Origin: Candidatus Latescibacterota bacterium
Lineage (GTDB): Bacteria; JAAXHH01
Reading direction: 5' to 3'
Assembly: GCA_022821085.1 (NCBI GenBank)
Contig: JAJEEG010000002.1
Coordinates: 62,001 to 126,000, forward strand
DNA length: 64,000 nucleotides
Position 1 is the first letter of the stretch. Each line of letters starts with the position of its first letter. Under the pieces are notes generated by a model that was not told where the DNA came from, did no database searches, and saw nothing but the letters and a program-made list of their open reading frames with translations. The translations under genes were made by a program, and so were the position numbers. Shown piece after piece: positions 1 to 7,552 of this stretch.

Positions 1-278
1 GAACGGCTGACGATAAAGTAGGCGCCTCCGCCCGCGACGCGGCGGTTCGTCGCGATCTCCGAAACCGCGAGTACCGTGGGTACCGTTACGAGGTGTCCGA
101 GGACGATGATCAGGAGGGTTCCCCAGAGCCCCACGTGGCCGACGGCATACCCGAACCGCAGGAACAGGATCGCGCCGAGGATCGTGCTGATGGAGGCGAG
201 GAAGACCGGAGCCGTTCCGAAGCCGTGCCCCGAACCGCCGGATGCGTCTCGCGGTCCGGGGGTATGTTGGTCTGCCAT
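1..278 (-). CDS. SLC12/APC-type transporter, N-terminal fragment
   Basis: The ATG at 276-278 on the minus strand opens a frame that runs off the left edge without a stop (about 92 codons visible). After about 25 polar, Gly-rich residues come a first membrane helix (motif STILGAILFLRFGYAVG), a second one (LLIIVLGHLVTVPTVLA) and the sequence EIATNRRVAGGGAYFI. This is the start expected for amino acid/polyamine/organocation permeases, most like the cation-chloride cotransporter (SLC12) branch, which begins with a short tail and 'G.ILFLR.G'. Such proteins move chloride or amino acids with Na+ or K+ across the inner membrane. The substrate cannot be told from this fragment. It is divergent from the zinc-protease-like gene; about 200 bases between them must hold both promoters. 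Confidence 0.75.
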   Translation of the reverse strand, partial: MADQHTPGPRDASGGSGHGFGTAPVFLASISTILGAILFLRFGYAVGHVGLWGTLLIIVLGHLVTVPTVLAVSEIATNRRVAGGGAYFIVSR

Positions 279-480
279 GTGGATCGACCTCTCGCAAAAA
301 ACGGTTGTGCACCATTATCTAACATGCGTTAATAGGCAAGTATATCCAAACCTTTCCTGTACGCATCCCGTAAACAGGTATGCAGGCCATGCAGGAAGTC
401 CATCCAGGAAGTCATGGCGGCCCGACACGTTCCGGCTCGAAACGGATAGTACACCATCGCATGGTAACGACGATTCCCAC

Positions 481-957
481 ATGAAAAAGAAGATCATCGG
501 CTGGAAGGAGTGGGTGTCTCTCCCCGAGTTAGGCGGAGCAAGACTCAAGGCGAAGATAGACACCGGCGCCCGGTCCTCCTCGCTGCATGTCTCCGATCTC
601 GAGATATATGAGCGGGATGGGGACGTATACGCCGAATTCAATATCCGCCCGGACAAGCGCGGCAAAGGGAAGTCGCTACGTTGTCGAGCAAGAGTGGAGG
701 GTTACCGCAAGGTCAAAAGTTCCAACGGCCAGACCGAACACAGGCCGGTCGTCGTCACGCGACTGGCACTGTTCAAGGATTCCTGGCCCATCGAGGTTAC
801 GTTGACGAACCGTGACGGTATGCGGTACCAGATGCTTCTGGGACGCAAGAGCATCAGGGACCGATTCTACGTCGACGCGGACGGCGCCTGGTATGGAAGA
901 AAAAAGCGGAATAAGCACACGGCGGCCGTCGGTCGAAACAACGAGGACGGACCATGA
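481..957 (+). CDS. RimB-like 'ATP-dependent zinc protease' family protein (retropepsin-like fold)
   Basis: A 158-residue protein beginning MKKKIIGWKEWVSLPELG. The line AKIDTGARSSSLHV carries the DTGA signature of the retropepsin-like 'zinc protease' family, which is found beside rimK in many bacteria; LLGRKSIRDRFYVD is the second conserved block. In Pseudomonas the equivalent RimB is an accessory of the glutamate ligase RimK. That is family knowledge, and the protease activity is not proven by sequence. The start at 481 is chosen because homology begins there; the same frame is open further upstream, but those codons look like noncoding sequence. The stop overlaps the start of rimK by four bases (ATGA at 954-957), so the two are translationally coupled. 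Confidence 0.85.
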   Translation: MKKKIIGWKEWVSLPELGGARLKAKIDTGARSSSLHVSDLEIYERDGDVYAEFNIRPDKRGKGKSLRCRARVEGYRKVKSSNGQTEHRPVVVTRLALFKDSWPIEVTLTNRDGMRYQMLLGRKSIRDRFYVDADGAWYGRKKRNKHTAAVGRNNEDGP

Positions 958-2288
958 AACTTGCCATCCTGTCCAGGGAACCCAGGAACTACAGCACGCT
1001 CAGGTTTGTCGAAGCGTGCAAAAGCCGCGGACACGACGTAAGGGTATTCAACACCCTGAAGTTCTCGATCGACCTGGAAAGCGAGTATCCGGATCTGCTC
1101 TACCGTCAGAAGCCGATTGGCAGCTACGATGCCGTGCTCCCGAGAATCGGCGCTTCCATCACCTATTTCGGGACCGCCGTCGTGAGGCAGTTTCAACAGA
1201 TGGAAGTATTCTGCGCCAACTCAGCCGACGGCATCCTGAATTCCCGGGACAAGCTGCGTAGCCTGCAGCTGCTGTCGCGGCACAACATCGGCATTCCCTC
1301 GACCACGTTCGTCAAGGAGAAGAGGGACATCCTGCCCGCCATCGAGAGAGTGGGCGGCGTACCCGTGGTAATCAAGCTCCTGGAAGGCACCCAGGGGATC
1401 GGCGTCCTGCTCGCCCATACCCAGGAGGTCGCCACGTCCATCATCGAACTGCTGCAGAGCCAGAAGCAGAACGTATTGATTCAGAAGTTCGTCGCGGAAA
1501 GCAAGGGAAAGGACATACGCGCCATCGTGGTGGGGGATGAAGTCGTTGCCGCCATGCGTAGAGTCGCCCAGGGTCAGGAGTTCCGAAGCAACGTGCATCG
1601 GGGCGGTACCATGGAGCAGGTCGTCCTGGACGACGCATACAGGGAGACGGCCATCAGGTCGACCCGGCTTTTGCATCTTCGTGTGGCCGGCGTGGACATG
1701 CTCGAGAGCAGGGACGGTCCCCAGGTCATGGAAGTAAACTCGTCACCGGGGATGGAAGGCATAGAGACCTGCACGAAGATAGACGTAGCGGGCGCGATCA
1801 CCGAATACATCGCCGCCAGGGTCGACTATCCGGAGATCGACTTCTACCAGCGGCTCAACGTGAGCAGGGGGCACGGTATCACGGAAATCAAGATCCCGGC
1901 AGGTTCCGAATACGTGGGCAAGACGCTGAAAGACTCGGGACTGAGGGACAGGGACATCAACGTTTTGACGCTCCACAGGGAAGGAATGGTCATCCCCAAC
2001 CCGAAGTCGGAACGCAACCTGGAAGCGGAAGACCGATTGCTGTGCTTCGGAAAGATCGAATCCATGAAGGAACTCGTTCCTGACCGGATCCGGCGGAGAC
2101 GGCGGCCGCGGCTTAAGAAGATCGTGGAATCGGACGTCGTCACCGCGGCAGACTCGACAGAATCGCCGGATAGGACGTCCGGCGCGGCAAAACCGTCCGG
2201 CACGGCAAAACCGTCCGGCGCGGCTGAACCGTCCGGCGCGGCAAAACCGTCCGACAGATCCGGCAACAGCGGGACCGCGGACCCATGA
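954..2288 (+). CDS. rimK: RimK-type glutamate ligase (ATP-grasp) with C-terminal RCK_C domain
   Basis: 444 residues. Residues about 1-290 are the RimK ATP-grasp ligase: N-terminal MKLAILSREPRNYS, the YRQKPIGSYDAVLPRIG block, the ATP-grasp lysines and glycines in VVIKLLEGTQGIGV, and the metal/ATP site VMEVNSSPGMEGIE. RimK adds glutamates to the C-terminus of ribosomal protein S6 or a related acceptor. Residues about 300-375 (GSEYVGKTLKDSGLRDRDINVL) resemble the RCK_C (TrkA-C) ligand-binding domain, which suggests control by a small ligand. The last roughly 45 residues are a low-complexity tail of repeated KPSGAA units (see the repeat at 2177-2253). It is the second gene of a RimB-like/RimK/AstE-like operon. 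Confidence 0.9.
   Translation: MKLAILSREPRNYSTLRFVEACKSRGHDVRVFNTLKFSIDLESEYPDLLYRQKPIGSYDAVLPRIGASITYFGTAVVRQFQQMEVFCANSADGILNSRDKLRSLQLLSRHNIGIPSTTFVKEKRDILPAIERVGGVPVVIKLLEGTQGIGVLLAHTQEVATSIIELLQSQKQNVLIQKFVAESKGKDIRAIVVGDEVVAAMRRVAQGQEFRSNVHRGGTMEQVVLDDAYRETAIRSTRLLHLRVAGVDMLESRDGPQVMEVNSSPGMEGIETCTKIDVAGAITEYIAARVDYPEIDFYQRLNVSRGHGITEIKIPAGSEYVGKTLKDSGLRDRDINVLTLHREGMVIPNPKSERNLEAEDRLLCFGKIESMKELVPDRIRRRRRPRLKKIVESDVVTAADSTESPDRTSGAAKPSGTAKPSGAAEPSGAAKPSDRSGNSGTADP
2177..2253 (+). repeat. 18-nt tandem repeat, four copies, in the rimK tail
   Basis: Units at 2177-2194, 2195-2212, 2213-2230 and 2231-2248 plus a partial fifth. Each reads GTCCGG.(G/A)CGGC..AACC and encodes the six residues (K/E)PSG(A/T)A. 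It lies wholly in frame in the nonconserved C-terminal tail, so copy number can vary without breaking the enzyme. Confidence 0.95.
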
Positions 2289-2374
2289 CCATTCACAGGT
2301 GCGTTTTCCGTGCGTATTCCGATCATAAGACCATGTAGTATACCTTCGTGGTAATCCTTTGTGGTAATCCTGTC

Positions 2375-3403
2375 ATGAATACGCGAACTCGAAAACCCGC
2401 CAGAACGATACGCATCGGCGACGAAAGGGTCTATCCGGGCGAGCGGAAGACCATCCAGCTGGATGTCGCTTCGCTGTACGACTACACGACGTTGAGCATT
2501 CCCGTCGAAGTCGTCAGTGGAGAACGGGACGGTCCCGTGCTGTTCATCAGCGCGGCCGTCCATGGGGACGAGATCAACGGCGTGGAGATCCTGAAAAGGC
2601 TCCTGCGGAGTGCCGTACTCAGCAGGATCAAGGGAACGCTCATCGCCATACCGGTCGTCAACGTGTTCGGATTCAACCACAAGTCGCGCTACCTGCCGGA
2701 CCGCCGCGACTTGAACCGGTCATTTCCCGGCAGCACGACCGGATCCCTGGCATCGAGACTGGCTGCACTCTTCATGAGTCAGATCGTAAACAAAAGCACG
2801 CACGGCATCGATCTCCACACGGGATCCATACATCGGACGAACCTGCCCCAGGTCAGGGCTTCCCTGGACGATCCGGAGACCGAAGAACTGGCGAGAGGTT
2901 TCGGCGTCCCGGTGATCCTGCACTCCCGGGAGCGGGACGGTTCACTGAGAGAGGCGGCGAGGAAAAAGAAAGTCTGCACGTTGTTGTTCGAAGGCGGCGA
3001 GGCGCTTCGGTTCGACGAGCATGTGATCCGGGTCGGACTCCGGGGATGCCTGTCCGTCATGAGGCACATCGGAATGATACCCAGGTCCAGAAGGAAGCCG
3101 AAGCGGGAAACCCGTGTGTTCGTCGCGGAGCAAAGCTACTGGGTCAGAGCCAATCACAGCGGTTCTTTCAGTTCGCTCAAAAACGTAGGTGACCATGTCG
3201 AAGACGGCGAAAGCCTGGCGGTCATCTCGGATCCTTTCGGGAAGGACCCTTACCGGGTTTCCGCCGAAGAAGGCGGCATCATCATCGGCATGAGCACCAT
3301 ACCCCTGGTCAACCGTGGGGACGCCATGGTCCATATCGCGACATTCAGCAACTCGAAACGCGTCAGAAGGGAAATGGAACTGGCCGACGAGGATTACTTC
3401 TGA
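2375..3403 (+). CDS. succinylglutamate desuccinylase/aspartoacylase family zinc hydrolase
   Basis: 342 residues from the ATG at 2375; a GTG at 2348 in the same frame is possible, but its codons precede the homology. The AstE/AspA zinc carboxypeptidase fold is clear: AAVHGDEINGVEI holds the zinc-binding His and Glu, DLNRSFPG binds substrate, GIDLHTGS holds the third zinc ligand, and LLFEGGEA carries the catalytic Glu. These enzymes cleave an amide between an acyl or amino-acid group and an amine. Members of this branch sit beside rimK and the RimB-like gene, so trimming or removing glutamate (or another acyl group) added by RimK is a reasonable inference. An imperfect 13-nt duplication (GTGGTAATCCT at 2348 and 2361) precedes the start. 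Confidence 0.87.
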   Translation: MNTRTRKPARTIRIGDERVYPGERKTIQLDVASLYDYTTLSIPVEVVSGERDGPVLFISAAVHGDEINGVEILKRLLRSAVLSRIKGTLIAIPVVNVFGFNHKSRYLPDRRDLNRSFPGSTTGSLASRLAALFMSQIVNKSTHGIDLHTGSIHRTNLPQVRASLDDPETEELARGFGVPVILHSRERDGSLREAARKKKVCTLLFEGGEALRFDEHVIRVGLRGCLSVMRHIGMIPRSRRKPKRETRVFVAEQSYWVRANHSGSFSSLKNVGDHVEDGESLAVISDPFGKDPYRVSAEEGGIIIGMSTIPLVNRGDAMVHIATFSNSKRVRREMELADEDYF

Positions 3404-3414
3404 TCCCGGCAACG

Positions 3415-3735
3415 TTACCCCAGGAACCTCGAGAGCTCGGTCGGCATATCCACAGGATCCTCGTACAGCCTGGTCCAACGCACAGCCTGGTCCAACTCTT
3501 CACACACGTGGCGATGGTAGCCCGTCTCGCCGATTTCCTTCATCCACTCGAAACGCTCCAGGTGGCCCTGCCCCTCGCAGCTCTGGTGGTTCACAAGAAA
3601 CCGGACACCACCGGTCATTCCGCCGCTGCAGGCCGAGGTACTCAGCACCTGGTGGGGCGTGCGCAGTGCCGCGACGAGAAACCGTCCGTCTCTCTTGAGC
3701 AGGTAATGCTCGTTGCGGTCGGGTATTTCTTCCAT
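3415..3735 (-). pseudogene. cbiZ: adenosylcobinamide amidohydrolase (CbiZ) fragment, C-terminus lost
   Basis: 106 codons remain of a family that usually has about 200 or more. The N-terminal half matches CbiZ: YLLKRDGRFLVAALRTPHQV, LSTSACSGGMTGGVRF, and NHQSCEGQGH. CbiZ removes the aminopropanol side chain from cobinamide so that cobyric acid can be salvaged, which suits its position as last gene of a cobalamin operon. After EELDQ the sequence stops resembling the family and ends 12 bases from the end of the AstE-like gene transcribed towards it. A 15-base sequence is duplicated with a 17-nt period (3465-3479 and 3482-3496), which shifts the frame just where similarity is lost. It is probably nonfunctional, though a short functional variant cannot be excluded. 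Start ATG is one base from the stop of the adenosyltransferase gene. Confidence 0.68.
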
Positions 3736-3736
3736 C

Positions 3737-4300
3737 CTACAGCCTGCTGTCCCAAAGCGGTTCCTCGACGCCCCGTTCCTTGTTTTCGTACCGCGACATG
3801 ACGAAGAGCAGGTCGGAGAGGCGGTTCAGGTAGGCCAGTACGTGCTTTCCGATCGCCTCGTCACGGGACAGGGCAGCCACTTCCCGTTCCGCCCGCCGGC
3901 AGACGGTCCGCGCCAGGTGCAGATAGGCGGCGCCCGGAGCGCCGCCGGGAAGGATGAAGTTCTCGAGCGGGCCGACGATGGGGTTCAATTCGTCGATGAC
4001 CGCCTCGAGTTTCTCCACGTGCCGCGCTTCGATCAGCGGGATCTGGTACTTCACTTTGTCCTCTTCGGTAAAGCACAGGTCCGATCCCAGGTGAAACAGC
4101 TCGTTCTGGATGACCGGCAGCGTATCGGCAAGCCGCGGAGCCAGTCCGTGCGCCAGCGCGATACCGATGACGGCGTTGAGTTCGTCCACGGTGCCGTAGC
4201 TCGATACCCTGGGTGATTCCTTGGGAACGCGCTGCCGGCTTCCGAGAGCGGTGGTCCCGTCGTCGCCTTTGCGGGTGTATATCTTGGTAAGCCTGGGCAT
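3737..4300 (-). CDS. PduO-type ATP:cob(I)alamin adenosyltransferase
   Basis: 187 residues, the usual length. The ATP-binding N-terminus is present ([14 protein letters not shown]), followed by the conserved [15 protein letters not shown] and the trimer-interface/active-site helix [15 protein letters not shown] preceded by FILPGG. The enzyme transfers the adenosyl group of ATP to cob(I)alamin to make coenzyme B12 in the cytoplasm. A strong AGGAGG lies just upstream of the ATG (4306-4311). It is the third gene of the riboswitch-controlled operon, downstream of btuC. The short gap to btuC holds a copy of the btuC 3' end. Confidence 0.93.
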   Translation of the reverse strand: MPRLTKIYTRKGDDGTTALGSRQRVPKESPRVSSYGTVDELNAVIGIALAHGLAPRLADTLPVIQNELFHLGSDLCFTEEDKVKYQIPLIEARHVEKLEAVIDELNPIVGPLENFILPGGAPGAAYLHLARTVCRRAEREVAALSRDEAIGKHVLAYLNRLSDLLFVMSRYENKERGVEEPLWDSRL

Positions 4301-4313
4301 AGGACCTCCTGGG

Positions 4314-4377
4314 TTCAGACCCGGCGTTGCCGGTGCAGTCGGGTGAGGTCGTTTCAGACCCGGCGCTGCCGGTGCAG
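4314..4377 (-). repeat. 39-nt-period duplication of the btuC 3' end including its stop codon
   Basis: A 25-base segment occurs at 4353-4377 and again at 4314-4338 with one mismatch. On the minus strand each copy encodes LHRQRRV followed by TGA. The period of 39 is a multiple of three, so the second stop is in frame with the first. Confidence 0.95.
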
Positions 4378-5370
4378 CAGATACAGAAAGAACGGTGCGC
4401 CGAGTAGGGTGGTCAGGATGCCAATGGGCATTTCCGCCGGAGCCATGGCCGTTCGGGCGACCAGATCGGCCAGTACCAGCAGCAAAGCGCCGGCCAGCGC
4501 GGCCATGGGCGTCAGGATGCGGTAGTCTGGTCCCACGATCAGCCGGACCATGTGCGGCGCCAGCAGGCCCACGAAACCGATGATGCCACTTACCGATACC
4601 GCGGCCGCGGCGAGGCAGGCGGCAGCCGTAAGCAGGACCAGTTTGACCCGTTCGACGTGCACGCCCAGCTGGGACGCCTGCTCATCCCCCAGCAGCAACA
4701 CGTTCAGTTCCCGCGCGTAAACGAGCACGACGGCCAGACCCACCGCCGCGTAGGGCAGTAGCATCCAGACGTGGTCCCATCTCCGGGCGGACAGGCTGCC
4801 CATGAGCCAGAAGAGCAACTGGCGCTGGTTCTCGCCGCCCATCACGAGCATGTAGGACGTGAAGGACGTCGCCATGGCCCCGATGGCGATGCCCGTCAGA
4901 AGCAGGGTGGTCGAAGCCACGCGTCCTCCCCGGCGGGAAAAGGCGTACACCACCATGGTCACGGCCAGGCCGCAGAGAAACGCCGCGATGGAAACGGCAT
5001 TCAGTCCGAGCATCCAGAATTCCAGGTCCAGGGTGACCGCGACCGTGGCACCCAGCGCGGCGCCGGCCGATATGCCCATGATATAGGGATCGGCCATTGG
5101 GTTCTGGAAGAAACCCTGCATCACTCCTCCGGAACTGGCCAGGGCGGCCCCGATGAGCACGGCCAGAAGGGTTCTCGGCAGGCGGATCTCCCAGACGATC
5201 GTGTCGGTCGCCGTCTTCGCCGTCTCGAGCGCGCCGCTCGGCCACAGGTTATCCGCCAGCACCTGCAGCACGGCGCCAGCCGGGATATACACGGCGCCCA
5301 CCCCCATGGAGAAGACACAGGCGGCGAAGAGGATAGCGGCCGTCAGGACCAGTATGAGGGGTCGTTTCAT
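4354..5370 (-). CDS. btuC: cobalamin ABC transporter permease (BtuC/FecCD family)
   Basis: 338 residues from the ATG at 5368-5370 ([20 protein letters not shown]), the usual size. About ten membrane helices are visible. The family signatures [19 protein letters not shown] and [10 protein letters not shown] are present, and [20 protein letters not shown] is the coupling helix that contacts the ATPase. Its place between btuD and the adenosyltransferase, under a cobalamin riboswitch, supports vitamin B12 rather than siderophore as substrate. No BtuF-type binding protein or TonB receptor is in the window. The gene begins 11 bases after the btuD stop. The same frame is open further upstream, but those codons lie inside btuD and are not used. 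Confidence 0.92.
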   Translation of the reverse strand: MKRPLILVLTAAILFAACVFSMGVGAVYIPAGAVLQVLADNLWPSGALETAKTATDTIVWEIRLPRTLLAVLIGAALASSGGVMQGFFQNPMADPYIMGISAGAALGATVAVTLDLEFWMLGLNAVSIAAFLCGLAVTMVVYAFSRRGGRVASTTLLLTGIAIGAMATSFTSYMLVMGGENQRQLLFWLMGSLSARRWDHVWMLLPYAAVGLAVVLVYARELNVLLLGDEQASQLGVHVERVKLVLLTAAACLAAAAVSVSGIIGFVGLLAPHMVRLIVGPDYRILTPMAALAGALLLVLADLVARTAMAPAEMPIGILTTLLGAPFFLYLLHRQRRV

Positions 5371-5381
5371 CGTCAAGCCGG

Positions 5382-6209
5382 TCAATCTCCCGGTTTCAGT
5401 ATGATCTGTGGCGAGCCCGAATAGGGGCTTTTTATCACGGTCACATCGGTCTCGAAGACCGCCTTGATGTGTCCCTGGGTAAGGATGTGCTCGGGCGGAC
5501 CGTCGGTGTAGATACGCCCCTCTTTCAGCATCATCAGCCGGTGGCAGTACTCTGACGAGAGATTGAGATCGTGGGACACACACAGGACGGCGAGCCCGTC
5601 GCGGGCGCACACGTGGCGGAGCAGATCGAAAATCTCGACCTGGTGGTTCAGGTCCAGGAAAGAGGTCGGTTCGTCCAGGAGAAGGATCGATGGCTGCTGC
5701 GCCAGCGCCCGGGCGATGATGACCCGCTGCCTTTCACCGCCGGAAAGTTCGTGTATGGGGCGGTCCCGGAAGGCGAGGCAGTCGGTCCGCCGCATGGCTT
5801 CGAGGGCGATTTCCCGGTCTTCTGGACCTTCTCTCCGGAAGCGCTTCAGGTGGGGCGTCCTGCCCATCATGACGACGTCCAGCGAGGAGAAGGCGAAGGT
5901 CACGGGCGTCAACTGGGGGATGACGGCGACCTGGCGCGCGATCTCCCGGACGGTGTAGTCCTGAAGCGGCGCGCCGTAGAGTAAAATGCGTCCCCGGCTC
6001 AGCGGCAGGATGCGCGTCAGTGCCCGGATCAGCGTGCTCTTGCCGGACCCGTTTGGCCCGATCACGCCCAGCATCTCCCCCTGGTGCAGATCGAAGGCCA
6101 GATCTTTCAGGACCGGGCGCCGGTCGTAACCGCAGGACAGGTCTTCCACGCTGATGGCGGTTCCCACGCTTGCGGCGGTTTCCTCGCCTGTGGCGGTTTC
6201 CACGCTCAC
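5382..6209 (-). CDS. btuD: cobalamin ABC transporter ATP-binding protein
   Basis: 275 residues with a GTG start at 6207-6209 preceded by GAGG. All ABC ATPase elements are intact: Walker A GPNGSGKST, Q-loop in VAVIPQLTP, signature LSGGERQRVIIARAL, Walker B ILLLDEPTS and H-loop CVSHDLNL. It drives cobalamin (FecCD-type) import with the BtuC permease immediately downstream. The first 20 residues are a repetitive extension (ETATGEETAASVGTA) before the usual start ISVEDLSCGYD. It is first in the operon, directly behind the attenuator hairpin at 6233-6266, so its expression should fall when adenosylcobalamin is plentiful. Confidence 0.92.
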   Translation of the reverse strand: MSVETATGEETAASVGTAISVEDLSCGYDRRPVLKDLAFDLHQGEMLGVIGPNGSGKSTLIRALTRILPLSRGRILLYGAPLQDYTVREIARQVAVIPQLTPVTFAFSSLDVVMMGRTPHLKRFRREGPEDREIALEAMRRTDCLAFRDRPIHELSGGERQRVIIARALAQQPSILLLDEPTSFLDLNHQVEIFDLLRHVCARDGLAVLCVSHDLNLSSEYCHRLMMLKEGRIYTDGPPEHILTQGHIKAVFETDVTVIKSPYSGSPQIILKPGD

Positions 6210-6232
6210 GCTGCCTCATCCCCTTTCCGCAC

Positions 6233-6266
6233 AAAAAAACCAGCCGCTCCGCAAGGGAAGGGCTGG
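6233..6266 (-). terminator. intrinsic terminator of the cobalamin riboswitch (attenuator)
   Basis: On the minus strand a stem CCAGCC/GGCTGG, extended by a short inner TTCC/GGAG helix, is followed by seven T residues (6239-6233). It lies between the riboswitch and the btuD start 24 bases on, the position of a transcription attenuator. Confidence 0.85.
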
Positions 6267-6329
6267 GTCGGGACGGCAGGCATGCACATCCGGGCTTTAG
6301 CCTCTCTGCTCACGGAGAAGCGTTCGCAC

Positions 6330-6515
6330 AGCGTGCAGGCAGGTCTCCTGACTGACGGATCGTCCTACTCCTCAAGTCTTCCCGCCGGTCCATGGACATG
6401 GCCTGACCGGCAGTGACGAGTTTGAGTTTCGTCCCCGAACACAGTGGCGGGACCGTGATGGATTCGCACCATCTTCCCTTTTCAGCGTATGAGCTTACCG
6501 CCACCTGCGGCTGTA
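6330..6515 (-). promoter_or_regulatory. cobalamin riboswitch
   Basis: On the minus strand the conserved core is easy to read: GGGAAGATGGTGCGAATCC, then ACGGTCCCGCCACTGTG, and near the 3' end GTCAGGAGACCTGCC, with outer pairing of GCAGG (5') to CCTGC (3'). These are the hallmark blocks of the adenosylcobalamin riboswitch. It sits in the long leader of btuD-btuC-adenosyltransferase-cbiZ and is followed by an intrinsic terminator, so it most likely ends transcription when cobalamin is bound. Ends are approximate. Confidence 0.93.
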
Positions 6516-6622
6516 TTCGATTGTCCTTTCAATTTAGCGAATCCGAGAATTTGTGCAATGAAAAACCTCCGGTACGTCCAATCGAAATCTTATCGAACAT
6601 TAATATTGATCGCGTCGAATAA

Positions 6623-6642
6623 CATCCAGTCGGTACTGGATG
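6623..6642 (-). terminator. hairpin after the 2OG oxygenase gene
   Basis: A perfect 8-base inverted repeat (CATCCAGT/ACTGGATG) with a four-base loop lies about 60 bases beyond the stop of the oxygenase at 6700, followed by only a weak T-rich run on the minus strand. It may end transcription before the cobalamin leader. Confidence 0.45.
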
Positions 6643-6661
6643 TGGTGTGAGGACCTGATTT

Positions 6662-6679
6662 GTTGTACAATTGTACAAC
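6662..6679. promoter_or_regulatory. 18-bp perfect palindrome, possible operator
   Basis: GTTGTACAATTGTACAAC is a perfect palindrome in an AT-rich gap, 20 bases past the oxygenase stop and upstream of the cobalamin leader. No T-run follows, so it looks more like a binding site for a dimeric repressor than a terminator. The regulator is unknown. Confidence 0.4.
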
Positions 6680-6699
6680 CTATTAATCGCGCTACCGCA

Positions 6700-7542
6700 T
6701 CACGACCAGACGTAGACTTCCGGGTCGTCGGGGGAATAACCGATGAAGGTGGCCAGGACGATGCGCGGCTGGTCGCCTTCCACGGCGGGTACCTCGTGGA
6801 TGAGGCGGGTGTTGAAGAAGTAGAGATCGCCCTGCTCGAGGTCGACGGTGTAGCTGCTGACGCCGTTGCGCCGGGCGTATTCGGGGAAGGTATCGGTGGC
6901 GATGGATTCCTGGACCTCGGGCGTCCACATGCACCGGTGCAGGATGGCCTGGGTGCTGCGTCCCTCGTGCAGCGCGTTCTGGAAGCAGAGGACCCCGGCG
7001 AACTGGTGGCCGAAACGGGTCACGTCGTAGTCGAACCGCTTCTCCCGGAGCGTGACGTGGTCGATGTGGGGCTTGTAGGTATGCCCCCCGTAGTGGATGC
7101 GGAAGATGGCCGGTCCGTACTTGCGGCCGTCCGGCTCCCTGGCGGTCATGACGCGCTTCTCTCCCGCCAGCGTGTCCAGCACCCCGTACAGTAGTTTCAC
7201 GGGATCCTCGTACCCGTTGAACAGGCTCTCGTACAGCATACGCGTTCCGACCGCGTGCGTCAGAAATGCCTCCTTGTCGGAACCCCGGTTCGCCAGGCTC
7301 GTCCCTATATCGATCCGCGTGCGGCTGTCCTTTGCCGCAGCCTCGGGATCGGCTGGATCCCGCATCAGTCCGCGGTCTATAAACCGCTCGATCAGCTTCT
7401 GGCAGTGGGCGGGCGAATAGGCCTGCCGGCATATGATGGCGGGTACCCGGCCCTCTGACAGGGCCAGGAGGGGATCGCTTTCTTCGGCCAGGATGGATTC
7501 CACGTCCGGACCGAGGGGCTCCCACCGCAGGGTTGCGTTCAT
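6700..7542 (-). CDS. 2OG-Fe(II) oxygenase superfamily protein
   Basis: 280 residues starting MNATLRWEPLGPD at 7542, with AGGGAG just upstream; the frame is open further upstream but without homology. The double-stranded beta-helix ligands can be read: the HxD pair in TYKPHIDHV and the distal His with the 2-oxoglutarate-binding Arg in FFNTRLIHEVP and PRIVLATF. It should couple oxidation of 2-oxoglutarate to hydroxylation or another oxidation of an unknown substrate in the cytoplasm. The C-terminal half (VLCFQNALHEGRS onward) is typical of small-molecule oxygenases rather than protein hydroxylases. It starts 10 bases after the stop of the PhyH gene at 7553 and is read with it. Confidence 0.78.
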   Translation of the reverse strand: MNATLRWEPLGPDVESILAEESDPLLALSEGRVPAIICRQAYSPAHCQKLIERFIDRGLMRDPADPEAAAKDSRTRIDIGTSLANRGSDKEAFLTHAVGTRMLYESLFNGYEDPVKLLYGVLDTLAGEKRVMTAREPDGRKYGPAIFRIHYGGHTYKPHIDHVTLREKRFDYDVTRFGHQFAGVLCFQNALHEGRSTQAILHRCMWTPEVQESIATDTFPEYARRNGVSSYTVDLEQGDLYFFNTRLIHEVPAVEGDQPRIVLATFIGYSPDDPEVYVWS

Positions 7543-7552
7543 TTTGTTCTCC

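Noticed and set aside
76-480. Upstream extension of the RimB-like frame
   Set aside because: Residues before 481 are Pro/Arg-rich without homology and antisense to the SLC12-like gene; the family start is at 481.
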